A DNA stretch of 64,000 bases from assembly GCA_963724135.1 (NCBI GenBank), contig CAVRTA010000004.1, forward strand, positions 248,001 to 312,000, in the 5' to 3' direction. This DNA is from DATLGB01 sp963724135. GTDB lineage: Bacteria > Actinomycetota > Thermoleophilia > Solirubrobacterales > Solirubrobacteraceae. Shown here one piece after another: positions 50,819-58,314 of this stretch. Every line of letters begins with the position of its first letter. Position 1 is the stretch's first letter. The notes beneath the pieces were generated by a model that made no database searches, was not told where the DNA came from, and saw nothing but the letters and a program-made list of their open reading frames with translations. A program made the position numbers and the translations under genes.

Positions 50819-51932
50819 GGCTGACACGGTACTGCCGGACCACCAGTTCAAGCCAGGGCGAGGCGGCTACACCGTCGGCATCGAGGAGGAGCTGATGATC
50901 CTCGACGCGGGGACACTCGAGCTGACCCCCGGGATCGAGGTGCTCAGGCGCGACGACGACGGCGAATCGGTCAAGTCCGAGCTTCACCAGTCGGTGCTCG
51001 AGATCGCCACCCAGCCTGCCGCGAACGTCATCGACGCGGGCCGCGAGCTGTGCCGGCTGCGCGAGGCAGTCCGCGAGCGCGCGGCGGCGGACGGCATGGC
51101 GGTCGCCGCCTCCGGCACGCATCCGTTCAGCAGCTGGGAGGACCAGCGCATCTCGCCCGAGGAGCGCTACCGCCGGCTGATCGAGCAGCTCGGGTTCGTC
51201 GCGCGCCAGGAGATCATCTTCGGGCTGCACGTCCACGTCGCCGTCGACGACCCGGACACCGCGATCAGGGTCGCCAACGGCCTGCGCAGCCACATGCCGC
51301 TGCTGCTGGCGCTGTCCGCCAACTCCCCCTTCTGGGAGGGCACGGACGCGGGCATGGCGTCGGCACGCACGCCGACGTTCGCGCAGTTCCCGCGCGTCGG
51401 GCTGCCGCCGCATTACGGCGGATGGGAGGACTGGCTGCGGCGCATGGAGTTCATGACCCGCGCCGGGATGGTCCCCGACCACACGTGGTTCTGGTGGGAC
51501 GTGCGCATCTCACCGGGCTTCGGGACGGTCGAGACCCGCGTGATGGACTGCCAGACGCGCGTCGAGCACACCGTCGGCCTCGCGGCTCTGGTGCAGACGC
51601 TGGTGCGCGAGCTCGCGGAGGGGGAGTCGCCGCCGGTCGTCCCGGACGAGCTGCTGGCCGAGAACCGCTGGACGGCCGCCCGCTACGGCCTCGAGGGCGA
51701 GCTCGTCGACCTCCCGTCGACCGAGCGTGTCGGCGTCCGCGAGCTGGCGCGACGGATGCTCGACCGGGCGCGCGAGCACGCCGCCGACCTGGGCGCCGGC
51801 GACGCGCTCGAAGGCGTCGAGGATCTGCTCGAGCGCGGCAACGGCGCCATGCGCCAGCGGCGCGTCTACACCGCCAACCATGACTTCAAGGAGCTGGTGG
51901 CGGACCTCGTGGCGGCCTCCGGCGGGACGTAG
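50817..51932 (+). CDS. GCS2/carboxylate-amine ligase family protein (YbdK type)
   Basis: 371 residues from ATG 50817 (ATG 50811 also in frame). Signature of the glutamate-cysteine ligase 2 family: GYTVGIEEELMILDAGTLELTPG, SELHQSVLEIATQ, RRLIEQLGFVARQEIIFGLHVHVAVDDPDTAIRVANGLRSHMPLLLALSANSPFWEGTDAG, TRTP-like MASARTPTFAQFPRVGLPPHYGGWEDW and the C-terminal FKELV end. YbdK-type enzymes have weak gamma-glutamyl-cysteine ligase activity; the true substrate is unknown. Shares start-codon bases with the divergent aldolase gene. Confidence 0.9.
   Translation: MADTVLPDHQFKPGRGGYTVGIEEELMILDAGTLELTPGIEVLRRDDDGESVKSELHQSVLEIATQPAANVIDAGRELCRLREAVRERAAADGMAVAASGTHPFSSWEDQRISPEERYRRLIEQLGFVARQEIIFGLHVHVAVDDPDTAIRVANGLRSHMPLLLALSANSPFWEGTDAGMASARTPTFAQFPRVGLPPHYGGWEDWLRRMEFMTRAGMVPDHTWFWWDVRISPGFGTVETRVMDCQTRVEHTVGLAALVQTLVRELAEGESPPVVPDELLAENRWTAARYGLEGELVDLPSTERVGVRELARRMLDRAREHAADLGAGDALEGVEDLLERGNGAMRQRRVYTANHDFKELVADLVAASGGT
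50826..50831 (-). promoter_or_regulatory. Putative -10 (TACCGT) for the aldolase gene
   Basis: TACCGT on the minus strand ends 7 nt before the aldolase ATG and lies within the coding sequence of the divergent gene. Confidence 0.4.
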
Positions 51933-51935
51933 ACT
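51930..51935 (+). promoter_or_regulatory. Putative -10 (TAGACT)
   Basis: TAGACT, whose TAG is the stop of the GCS2-type gene, ends 9 nt before GTG 51945. Confidence 0.35.
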
Positions 51936-51944
51936 CACTGGCGC

Positions 51945-52688
51945 GTGGGCCAGCCCGACCTGTTCGTGGTGTGCAAGTCCTGCGGGTCTGAGGTCAGCCC
52001 GTACATCACCGAGTGCCCGTATTGCGGCAACCGGCTACGCAAGCGGGCGCCCAAGCTCGACAAGGGCGGCGTGCCCAAGCCGCCCAAGCAGCGCCGCACT
52101 CCGGCGCTGAGCCGGCTCAAGCCGGGGGAGATCCCCGGGATTCGCACCGACGGCAAGCCGGTGTCCACGATCGCGCTCGTCGTCGGCGCGATCGTGTTCA
52201 CGATCCTCGTGCGCGCGCGGATCGTCGACGCGGACGCGGTGCTGCCGGTCTTCGCCGACGACTGGTACCGCCGCGTCGCCGCGACCTTCTTCTACGGACA
52301 GACCGCGTACGAGGTGGCGGCGCTGGGCGCGGTCTTCGTGTTCGGCTGGCTGCTCGAGCGCCGCCACGGGTTCTGGGCGCCGCTGCTCGTGTTCGCGGTC
52401 GGCTGCGCGGCCGGGACTCTGCTGGCGCTGGCCGCGAACCCGGACGCGATCTTCGCCGGCGCCAACGCGGGCGCGCTCGCGCTGCTGGGCGCGTGGGCGG
52501 TGCGCGATCTGCTCGCCGCCCGCCGCGGCGAGGAGATCGAGTCCGACCTGCTCGGCGTCGCCGCCATCGCCGTGCTGCTGCTCCTGCTGCCGGCCGCGCT
52601 GTACGAGCCCGACCCGCTGGCGGGCATCGCGGGCGCGCTGACCGGCCTCGTCGTCGGCTACCCGCTCGCTCGGCTCCCCGAGCGCTGA
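51945..52688 (+). CDS. Rhomboid-like membrane pseudoprotease with zinc ribbon
   Basis: 247 residues. An N-terminal zinc ribbon (C10, C13, C24, C27) is followed by a basic linker and about six membrane segments arranged as in rhomboid proteases (VGAIVFTILVRARIVD, VAALGAVFVFGWLLERRHGFWAPLLVFAVGCAAGTLLALAANPDAIFAGANAGALALLGAW). The catalytic motif GxSG reads G-A-N-A here (Asn 174 in place of Ser) and the last-segment histidine region is GIAGALTG, so it cannot be an active protease. Inactive rhomboid relatives bind client membrane proteins. Family identity by pattern only. Confidence 0.7.
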   Translation: MGQPDLFVVCKSCGSEVSPYITECPYCGNRLRKRAPKLDKGGVPKPPKQRRTPALSRLKPGEIPGIRTDGKPVSTIALVVGAIVFTILVRARIVDADAVLPVFADDWYRRVAATFFYGQTAYEVAALGAVFVFGWLLERRHGFWAPLLVFAVGCAAGTLLALAANPDAIFAGANAGALALLGAWAVRDLLAARRGEEIESDLLGVAAIAVLLLLLPAALYEPDPLAGIAGALTGLVVGYPLARLPER

Positions 52689-52726
52689 CCGCCGAGTGAG
52701 TCGCGCAGGGGTCGAAATATCAAGCG

Positions 52727-53716
52727 CTAGGCGACACAGACGGTCCCGGGCGGGCCGTCGACGAGGCGGCCGACGGTCCAGCCGGGCATGTCGCCCGGGA
52801 CAGCGGCGAGCAGGCCGCCGGAGGTCATCGGGTCGCACAGCAGCCAGCGCAGCGCTTCGGGGGCATCGCCGAAGGTCGTGAACGTCTCCGCGTGCTCGCG
52901 GTTGCGGCGCGCGCCCCCGGCGACCGCCACGCCGAGCAGCGCCTCGACGCCGTCGATCATCGGCACGGCAGCGGCGTCGAGCTCCGCCGCACACCCCGAC
53001 GCCGCCGCGAGCTCGTGCAGGTGCCCGAGCAGCCCGAAGCCGCTGACGTCGGTCAGCGCATGAGCGCCGGCAGCGCGCGCGTCGCGGGCGGCGGCGTCGT
53101 TGAGCGTGGTCATCACCCGCACCGCCCGCTCGATCAGCAGGTCGTCCGCCTGCTCCCGCTTGATCGCGGTCGCCACCGTGCCCGCGCCGAGGGGCTTGGT
53201 CAGCACCAGCGCATCCCCGACCCGGCCGCCGCCGTTGGTGAGCAGCTCGTCCGGGTGGACGGTCCCGGTCACCGACAGCCCGTACTTGGGCTCCGGATCG
53301 TCGATCGAGTGCCCGCCGACGACCGCGCATCCGGCCGCCGCGCAGGCGTCGTGGCCGCCGCGCAGGATCTCCGCGAGCACCTCCGCCCCGAGCACTTCGA
53401 GCGGGTAGGCGACGAGGTTGAGCGCGCTCACCGGTTCCGCTCCCATCGCGTAGATGTCGCTCAGGGCGTTGGTGGCCGCGATGCGCCCGAACGCGTACGG
53501 GTCGTCGACGACCGGGGTGAAGAAGTCGGCCGTGTGGACGAGCGCGAGGTCATCGGCGAGGCGGACCACGCCGGCGTCGTCGGCACCGGCCGCGGAGGCG
53601 AGCACGCGCGGGTCGTCGGGCACGGGCAGGGTTGCCACGATCGGCGCCAGCTGCGCCGCGCCGATCTTGCAGCCGCAGCCGGCGCCGCGCGAGAGGGAAG
53701 TGAGGCGCACCGCCAT
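52727..53716 (-). CDS. selD: Selenide, water dikinase
   Basis: 329 residues. SelD makes selenophosphate from selenide and ATP. The active-site loop SLSRGAGCGCKIG matches E. coli with the reactive cysteine (C14) and lysine (K17); further blocks are DDAGVVRLADDLALVHTADFFTPVVDDPYAFGRIAATNALSDIYAMGAEPVSALN, GGHSIDDPEPKYGLSVTG and DPMTSGGLLAAVP. ATG 53716 gives the family start MAVRLTSLSRG. No SelA, SelB or tRNA-Sec lies in the window, so the downstream use (selenocysteine or selenouridine) cannot be told. Confidence 0.95.
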   Translation of the reverse strand: MAVRLTSLSRGAGCGCKIGAAQLAPIVATLPVPDDPRVLASAAGADDAGVVRLADDLALVHTADFFTPVVDDPYAFGRIAATNALSDIYAMGAEPVSALNLVAYPLEVLGAEVLAEILRGGHDACAAAGCAVVGGHSIDDPEPKYGLSVTGTVHPDELLTNGGGRVGDALVLTKPLGAGTVATAIKREQADDLLIERAVRVMTTLNDAAARDARAAGAHALTDVSGFGLLGHLHELAAASGCAAELDAAAVPMIDGVEALLGVAVAGGARRNREHAETFTTFGDAPEALRWLLCDPMTSGGLLAAVPGDMPGWTVGRLVDGPPGTVCVA

Positions 53717-53721
53717 ATATT
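53716..53721 (+). promoter_or_regulatory. Putative -10 (TATATT)
   Basis: TATATT ends 8 nt before GTG 53730 and overlaps the selD start codon on the other strand. Confidence 0.45.
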
Positions 53722-53729
53722 GCCGCGCG

Positions 53730-54038
53730 GTGCCCTTCTCGGATGCGGAGGTCGAAGCGGCGGTCAGGCGGCTCGAGGAGCCCGGACGCCTGGACGACGC
53801 GCAGCGCACGGTCGCCGCGCAGGCCCCCGCACTCCAGCGCATCCTCAACCAGGCGCTCTCCGACGCCGACTGGTTCGACTCCGCGCACCGCGACGAGGTG
53901 CGCAAGGCGGCGCAGTCCGATGACGTCGAGACCGCGATCCGCACGCTGGTCGCAGAGGAGACGCGGGTAGCCATGCTGATCGGGGCCGCGGTCGGCCTCG
54001 AGCTCGCGAACCAGCTCTCAAAACCCCAGGAGGACTAG
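53730..54038 (+). CDS. Hypothetical protein
   Basis: 102 residues from GTG, preceded by TATATT at leaderless spacing. A charged helical protein (SDAEVEAAVRRLEEPGRLDDAQRTVAAQAPALQRILNQALSDADWFDSAHRDEVRKAAQSDDVETAIRTLVAEETRVAMLIGAAVGLELANQL) without signal peptide. No family recognised. It ends exactly where the UPF0173 hydrolase gene begins, so the two are likely co-transcribed. Confidence 0.7.
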   Translation: MPFSDAEVEAAVRRLEEPGRLDDAQRTVAAQAPALQRILNQALSDADWFDSAHRDEVRKAAQSDDVETAIRTLVAEETRVAMLIGAAVGLELANQLSKPQED

Positions 54039-54722
54039 ATGGACATCAGGTGGCTGGGCCACTCGGCCTTCAACATCACGAGCGGCGACACGAACATCCT
54101 GATCGACCCGTTCCTGACCGGGAACCCGAAGGGCGCCGTCTCCGCCGACGAGCTCGATCCGACGCACATCCTGCTCTCGCACGGCCATCAGGACCACTAC
54201 GGCGACGTCGTCGACGTCGCCAGGCGCACGGGCGCGACGGTCGTCGCCCCGACCGAGATCGCCGACGAGCTCCAGTCCGACGGGGGGCTCGAGAACGTCC
54301 TCGACCCCAACGTCGGCGGCACGGTCACGTTCGACTGGGGCTGGGTGAAGATGACCCCCGCGTGGCACACCTCGACGACGCCCAACGGCACGGTCTGCAC
54401 GCCGATGGGGCTGCTGATCGGCCTCGAGGACAAGGTCGTCTACTTCACCGGCGACACCGCGCTGTTCAGCGACATGAAGCTGATCGCGCAGCGCGGCGAC
54501 GGCGTCGACATCGCGATCCTGCCGATCGGCGGCCACTACACGATGGACCGCATCGACGCCGTCGCCGCCGTCGAGTTCATCGCGCCCAAGACTGTGATCC
54601 CCTGCCACTTCGGCACCTTCCCGCCGATCGAGACCGACGCCCAGGCGTTCAAGGCCGACGTCGAGAGCTCGACGGGTGCGACCTGCGTCGTGCTCGAGCC
54701 CGGCGAGACCCATTCCGAGTGA
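54039..54722 (+). CDS. UPF0173 family metal-dependent hydrolase
   Basis: 227 residues of the metallo-beta-lactamase fold family UPF0173. Metal site: HILLSHGHQDHYGDVVDVA (HxHxDH), WHTSTT, FTGDTALFSD and IPCHFGTF. The opening IRWLGHSAFNITSGDTNILIDPFLTGNP is typical. The family is widespread and its physiological substrate is not established. Confidence 0.92.
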   Translation: MDIRWLGHSAFNITSGDTNILIDPFLTGNPKGAVSADELDPTHILLSHGHQDHYGDVVDVARRTGATVVAPTEIADELQSDGGLENVLDPNVGGTVTFDWGWVKMTPAWHTSTTPNGTVCTPMGLLIGLEDKVVYFTGDTALFSDMKLIAQRGDGVDIAILPIGGHYTMDRIDAVAAVEFIAPKTVIPCHFGTFPPIETDAQAFKADVESSTGATCVVLEPGETHSE

Positions 54723-54723
54723 C

Positions 54724-55002
54724 GTGACTCACGCGATCGTCCTGATCGAGGCCGAGCCCGCCGTCCTGCCCACGCTGGGCGGCGCTCTCGCCGACATCGA
54801 CGGCGTCGGCGAGGCCTACTCCGTCACCGGCGACTGGGACTTCGTCGTGATCGTCCGGGTCCCCGACGTCGACGGCGTGGCCGAGGTCGTCCGCAACCGC
54901 GTCGCCCAGCTCGAGGGCATCCGCCGCACGCACACCATGCTCGCCTTCGAGGCCTTCTCCCGCCACGACCTGGAGGCGCTCTTCTCGATCGGCGCCCCCT
55001 AG
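54724..55002 (+). CDS. Lrp/AsnC ligand-binding (RAM) domain protein without HTH
   Basis: 92 residues from GTG, consisting of a single RAM domain: HAIVLIEAEPAVLPTLGGALADIDGVGEAYSVTGDWDFVVIVRVPDVDGVAEVVRNRVAQLEGIRRTHTMLAFEAFSRHDLEAL. Stand-alone RAM proteins in actinobacteria oligomerise and bind amino acids without contacting DNA directly. It stops one base before the tRNA-Leu gene on the other strand. Confidence 0.88.
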   Translation: MTHAIVLIEAEPAVLPTLGGALADIDGVGEAYSVTGDWDFVVIVRVPDVDGVAEVVRNRVAQLEGIRRTHTMLAFEAFSRHDLEALFSIGAP

Positions 55003-55086
55003 TGCCCGGGGAGGGATTCGAACCCCCACGCCCTTTCGGACAATCGGGCTTAAGCCGATCGCGGCTGCCAGTTACGCCACCCGGGC
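55003..55086 (-). tRNA. tRNA-Leu (anticodon TAA)
   Basis: 84 nt, class II shape with a variable arm. Acceptor GCCCGGG/CCCGGGC, discriminator A, T loop TTCGAAT, anticodon loop CTTAAGC giving TAA, which reads UUA. CCA not encoded. UUA is expected to be rare in this high-GC genome. Confidence 0.92.
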
Positions 55087-55132
55087 CTGTTCGGGGATCG
55101 TAGGCTTCCCTACCCTGGATCAGAGCAACTTC

Positions 55133-55164
55133 GGGTCCGGCTCCGGGTTGGAGCTGACGGACCC
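55133..55164 (+). promoter_or_regulatory. Bulged stem-loop in the leader of the ECF sigma gene
   Basis: GGGTCCG (55133) pairs with CGGACCC (55158), and the nested GCTCC pairs with GGAGC around a 5-nt loop, leaving a 3-nt bulge. It ends 11 nt before the GTG start of the sigma gene, close enough to affect ribosome access. There is no T run, so it is not a classical terminator. Confidence 0.5.
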
Positions 55165-55175
55165 GCCCGATCCAC

Positions 55176-56606
55176 GTGGAAGTCTCTGCCCTAACACACG
55201 CCGGCGCCGTTGGCGCCCACGCCAAGACGCCGCTGCTGCGGCTTCAGAGCGACGAGAAGCTCGTACAGCTCGTGCGGCGCGGCAACCAGCATGCCTTCGA
55301 GGCGCTGGTGTCCCGCTACCAGAGCCGGCTGCTGGCGTTCTGCCGCCACATGCTCGCGTCCAAGGAGGACGCGGAGGACGTGCTGCAGGAGGTGTTCGCG
55401 GCCGCGTTCAACGCGATGATCGCGGACGAGCGGCCGATCAACGTGCGGCCGTGGCTGTACCGGATCGCGCGCAACCGCTCGCTCAACCACCTGCGCAAGG
55501 CGACCGCCATCGGCATGGACTCGATGGACGTGCACCTGTCCGAGCACGGGCTCACGACCGCCGACCGCGTGCACCGGCGCGAGGAGTTCCGCCAGCTGCT
55601 CGCGGACGTCCAGGACCTGCCCGAGACGCAGCGCACCGCGCTGCTGCTGCGCGAGATCGACGCGCTGTCCTACGACCAGATCGCCGAGGTCATGGACACC
55701 ACGGTGCCGAGCGTCAAGTCGCTGCTCGTCCGCGCGCGCGTGTCGCTGGCCGAGGCGGCCGAGGCGCGCCTGCTCACCTGCGAGGAGGTCCGCGAGGAGC
55801 TGGGCCAGGTCGCCGAGGGTCTCGCGCGCACGACCCCGCCGGTCCGCCGCCACCTGCGCACCTGCGAGCGCTGCACCACCTTCCGCAAGCACCTGCGCGA
55901 GAACAACAAGGCCCTGGCCGCGATCTTCCCGATTGCGCCGCTGCTGCTGATCAAGAAGCTCGTGCTCGCTCACCTGGGCACCGCGACCGCCGCCGGCTCG
56001 AGCAGCGCGGCGACAGCGGGCGCGGGCGGCGCCGCCGCGGGCGCTGCGGGCGCGGCCGCCGGCGGCTTCGTGCAGGCGGGCGCGACCGCGATCGCCACCA
56101 AGGCCGCCGCCGGCCTCGCCGCTGCGGCGATCGTGACCGCCGGTGCGGTCGAGGTGCGCGACGCCAGCCGCACACAGAAGTCGCCCGCATCGGCTCAGGG
56201 GCGGACGCAGCTCGCGGCCATCCCGGCGTCCACGCCGATCGCCGTCGAGAGCGCCCCGCAGCCGGTCACGCCGGCGGCGGTGGCCGGCGACCAGCCCGAC
56301 CGTGAGAAGGGTCCGGCCGCGGGCAAGCGGCCGGCGAAGGACAAGCAGCCGCCGAAGCCGACGCCGGCGCCCACCACGCTGGTGATCACGACGCCGACCC
56401 CGGTCGAGACCGAGGCGCCCGCCGCAACCGCCACGCCGACGCCGACGACGCAGCACGAGGACGACACGACCCCGCTGCCGACGGAGACGACCGGCGACAC
56501 CGAGCCCAGTGGCGGTGCCGGCCCGACGCCGACCCCGACCCCCGAGCCGAGCTCGAGCCCGCAGCCGCAGCCGACGACCTCGTCGACTCCGCAGCCGACG
56601 CCGTAG
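55176..56606 (+). CDS. ECF sigma factor fused to a zinc-finger and membrane-spanning, Pro/Thr-rich tail
   Basis: 476 residues. Sigma region 2 is at about 39-108 (FEALVSRYQSRLLAF... NVRPWLYRIARNRSLNHLR) and region 4 at about 147-198 (LPETQRTALLLREIDALSYDQIAEVMDTTVPSVKSLLVRARVSL). It continues with an anti-sigma-type zinc motif (H226-x3-C230-x2-C233, with C202), hydrophobic stretches at 250-267 and 302-322, and a Pro/Thr/Ser tail of about 150 residues. The layout resembles actinobacterial ECF groups in which the factor carries its own anti-sigma-like, membrane-bound extension. The tail would be outside the cell, so it may sense the envelope. GTG start; the tRNA-binding CsaA-like gene follows the stop directly. 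Confidence 0.88.
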   Translation: MEVSALTHAGAVGAHAKTPLLRLQSDEKLVQLVRRGNQHAFEALVSRYQSRLLAFCRHMLASKEDAEDVLQEVFAAAFNAMIADERPINVRPWLYRIARNRSLNHLRKATAIGMDSMDVHLSEHGLTTADRVHRREEFRQLLADVQDLPETQRTALLLREIDALSYDQIAEVMDTTVPSVKSLLVRARVSLAEAAEARLLTCEEVREELGQVAEGLARTTPPVRRHLRTCERCTTFRKHLRENNKALAAIFPIAPLLLIKKLVLAHLGTATAAGSSSAATAGAGGAAAGAAGAAAGGFVQAGATAIATKAAAGLAAAAIVTAGAVEVRDASRTQKSPASAQGRTQLAAIPASTPIAVESAPQPVTPAAVAGDQPDREKGPAAGKRPAKDKQPPKPTPAPTTLVITTPTPVETEAPAATATPTPTTQHEDDTTPLPTETTGDTEPSGGAGPTPTPTPEPSSSPQPQPTTSSTPQPTP

Positions 56607-56936
56607 TTGATCTCGTTCGACGACTTCCTCGCGGTCGACATGCGCGTCGGCCGCGTGATCGCGGTCGAGGACTTCCCCGAGGCGCGCAAGCCCGCCTGGA
56701 AGCTGACGATCGACTTCGGGCCCGAGATCGGGACCAAGCGCTCGTCGGCGCAGATCACCAACTACGCGCGTGAGGAGCTCGAGGGCCGGCTCGTCGTCGC
56801 CGTCGTCAACTTCCCGCCGCGCCAGATCGGCCCGACGATGTCCGAGGTCCTGTGCCTCGGCGCGCCCGACGAGGAGGGCAACGTCATCCTGCTGCGCCCG
56901 GACGCCGCCGTGCCGCTCGGCGGCCGGATCTTCTGA
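56607..56936 (+). CDS. CsaA-like tRNA-binding domain protein
   Basis: 109 residues, TTG start directly after the sigma-factor stop. A single OB-fold of the CsaA/EMAP tRNA-binding type: FDDFLAVDMRVGRVIAVEDFPEARKPAWKLTIDFGPEIGTKRSSAQIT and RQIGPTMSEVLCLGAPDEEGNVILLRPDAAVPLGGRI. In Bacillus, CsaA is a putative secretion chaperone; other members bind tRNA. Its last 53 nt overlap the end of the convergent secreted-protein gene. Confidence 0.9.
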   Translation: MISFDDFLAVDMRVGRVIAVEDFPEARKPAWKLTIDFGPEIGTKRSSAQITNYAREELEGRLVVAVVNFPPRQIGPTMSEVLCLGAPDEEGNVILLRPDAAVPLGGRIF

Positions 56937-58314
56937 GCGTCCAGCCACGCTCCTCGAAGACGACCGCGTCGCGCGTCGCCTGGATCGTGGCGGTCTCGAC
57001 GTTGCCGGCAACGTCGATCAGGGCGCCGTTCTGCTCGCGCGGGACGTCGTCGAGCCCACGCCCACGCGCCTGCTGTCGCAAGCCGTCGACATGGTGGAAC
57101 GTGAGCCGCTTCCCGTCGACCGTCACGCGCGCCGGTGAGCAGTAGGCCTGAAAGCGGCGCATCGCCACGCCGTCGCCCGCGTAGGTCAGCTCGCGCGGCG
57201 GCGCGCGCCGGGGCGAAGGTGGCCTGGCCCCCTTCGCCAGCGGTCTGCCGCTCAGCGGGAGGCCGGTGGCGCGGAAGCTCCAGGCGGGCCGGGCGGTGTC
57301 GAGCTCCCAGTAGCCCGTGCGCCCGCCGCGGCGGCCCTCGACGCGCACGATGCGCTGGAGCGCGTCGCGGCCGACCTTGTGGATGGAGATGGCGGAGGTG
57401 ATGAACCCGGGCACGCGCGGCTGGCGCACCCAGCGCGCCGCCGGCAGCTGGATCGGCGCTCCGTCGCCCTGACCGCGCTGGTCCTCGTACGAGTAGGAGA
57501 AGAAGACGGGGTCGTGGCCGGAGATGTCGAAGTCGTAAAGCCGCGTGAAGACCTGACCGCGGCGGCCGATGAGCGCCACGTAAGACCCGCTGGCCGACAG
57601 ATTGACCGCCCGGAAGCGCCCGCGGTGAGGGCCGCACATCTCGTAGCTCTCGTCGAGCGCCAGCCACGGATCCCAGAACGTCAGCCGCCGGCCGCCCGGC
57701 CGCAGGCCCCAGATGTGCGAGACCTTGCCGGCTCCCACAGCCGTGCGGTTCCCCGCGGGATCGACCCAGTTGCCGTCCTCGACGGGCGAGATCACCGACC
57801 ACGACCACGCCCGCGTCGCCGGGAGGTTGTAGCCCGTGCCGGCCCAGAACGGCGTCCCCCAGCGACCGCTCCAGCTGAACAGCGTCGCGTCCTTGAGGGC
57901 GCCGTCCATCGTGTAAATCCGCCGCGAGCGGTCGAGCGCGAGCAGTTCGTCGTCGTCCACGGAGATGGACGCGACGCGCCCGGCGAAGCACGCCGGCAGC
58001 GGCAGCGCGCGCCACGGGTCGCCGCTGGAGCGGTTGCGGCCGTAGATCGACCCACCCCGGGTCACGAACTCGTAGCGGCGGTTGAAGGTCTCCCTCTGCG
58101 TTCGCAGCGGCACGGCCGCGGGGAGCCCTGCTGGAGCCTGCGGCCACGCCGCGGTGATCCCCGGCCCGCCGTCCGCCGACGTCTGGTCGGGAAGCCCGAC
58201 CGTGCTGGCCGTGAGCGCCTGGCACGACTGCTGGCGCACTCCCTCCGAAACGGGATCCTGCGCCCACGCCGGCGCTGTGGCCAGCAGCCAGGCGACGAGA
58301 ACCTTCCTAGCCAC
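56884..58314 (-). CDS. Hypothetical secreted protein, beta-propeller-like
   Basis: 476 residues, signal peptide MARKVLVAWLLATAPAWAQD. The mature part shows recurring short beta blocks (VASISVDDDELLALDRSRRIYTMDGALKDATLFSWSGRWG, VNLSASGSYVALIGRRGQVFTRLYDFDISGHDPVFFSYSYEDQ, LTYAGDGVAMRRFQAYCSPARVTVDGKRLTFHHVDG), which suggests a propeller-type fold but does not give a family. The C-terminus is basic and its last 18 codons overlap the CsaA-like gene on the other strand, an unusually long convergent overlap. Confidence 0.6.
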   Translation of the reverse strand: MARKVLVAWLLATAPAWAQDPVSEGVRQQSCQALTASTVGLPDQTSADGGPGITAAWPQAPAGLPAAVPLRTQRETFNRRYEFVTRGGSIYGRNRSSGDPWRALPLPACFAGRVASISVDDDELLALDRSRRIYTMDGALKDATLFSWSGRWGTPFWAGTGYNLPATRAWSWSVISPVEDGNWVDPAGNRTAVGAGKVSHIWGLRPGGRRLTFWDPWLALDESYEMCGPHRGRFRAVNLSASGSYVALIGRRGQVFTRLYDFDISGHDPVFFSYSYEDQRGQGDGAPIQLPAARWVRQPRVPGFITSAISIHKVGRDALQRIVRVEGRRGGRTGYWELDTARPAWSFRATGLPLSGRPLAKGARPPSPRRAPPRELTYAGDGVAMRRFQAYCSPARVTVDGKRLTFHHVDGLRQQARGRGLDDVPREQNGALIDVAGNVETATIQATRDAVVFEERGWTLRRSGRRAARRRPGAAG

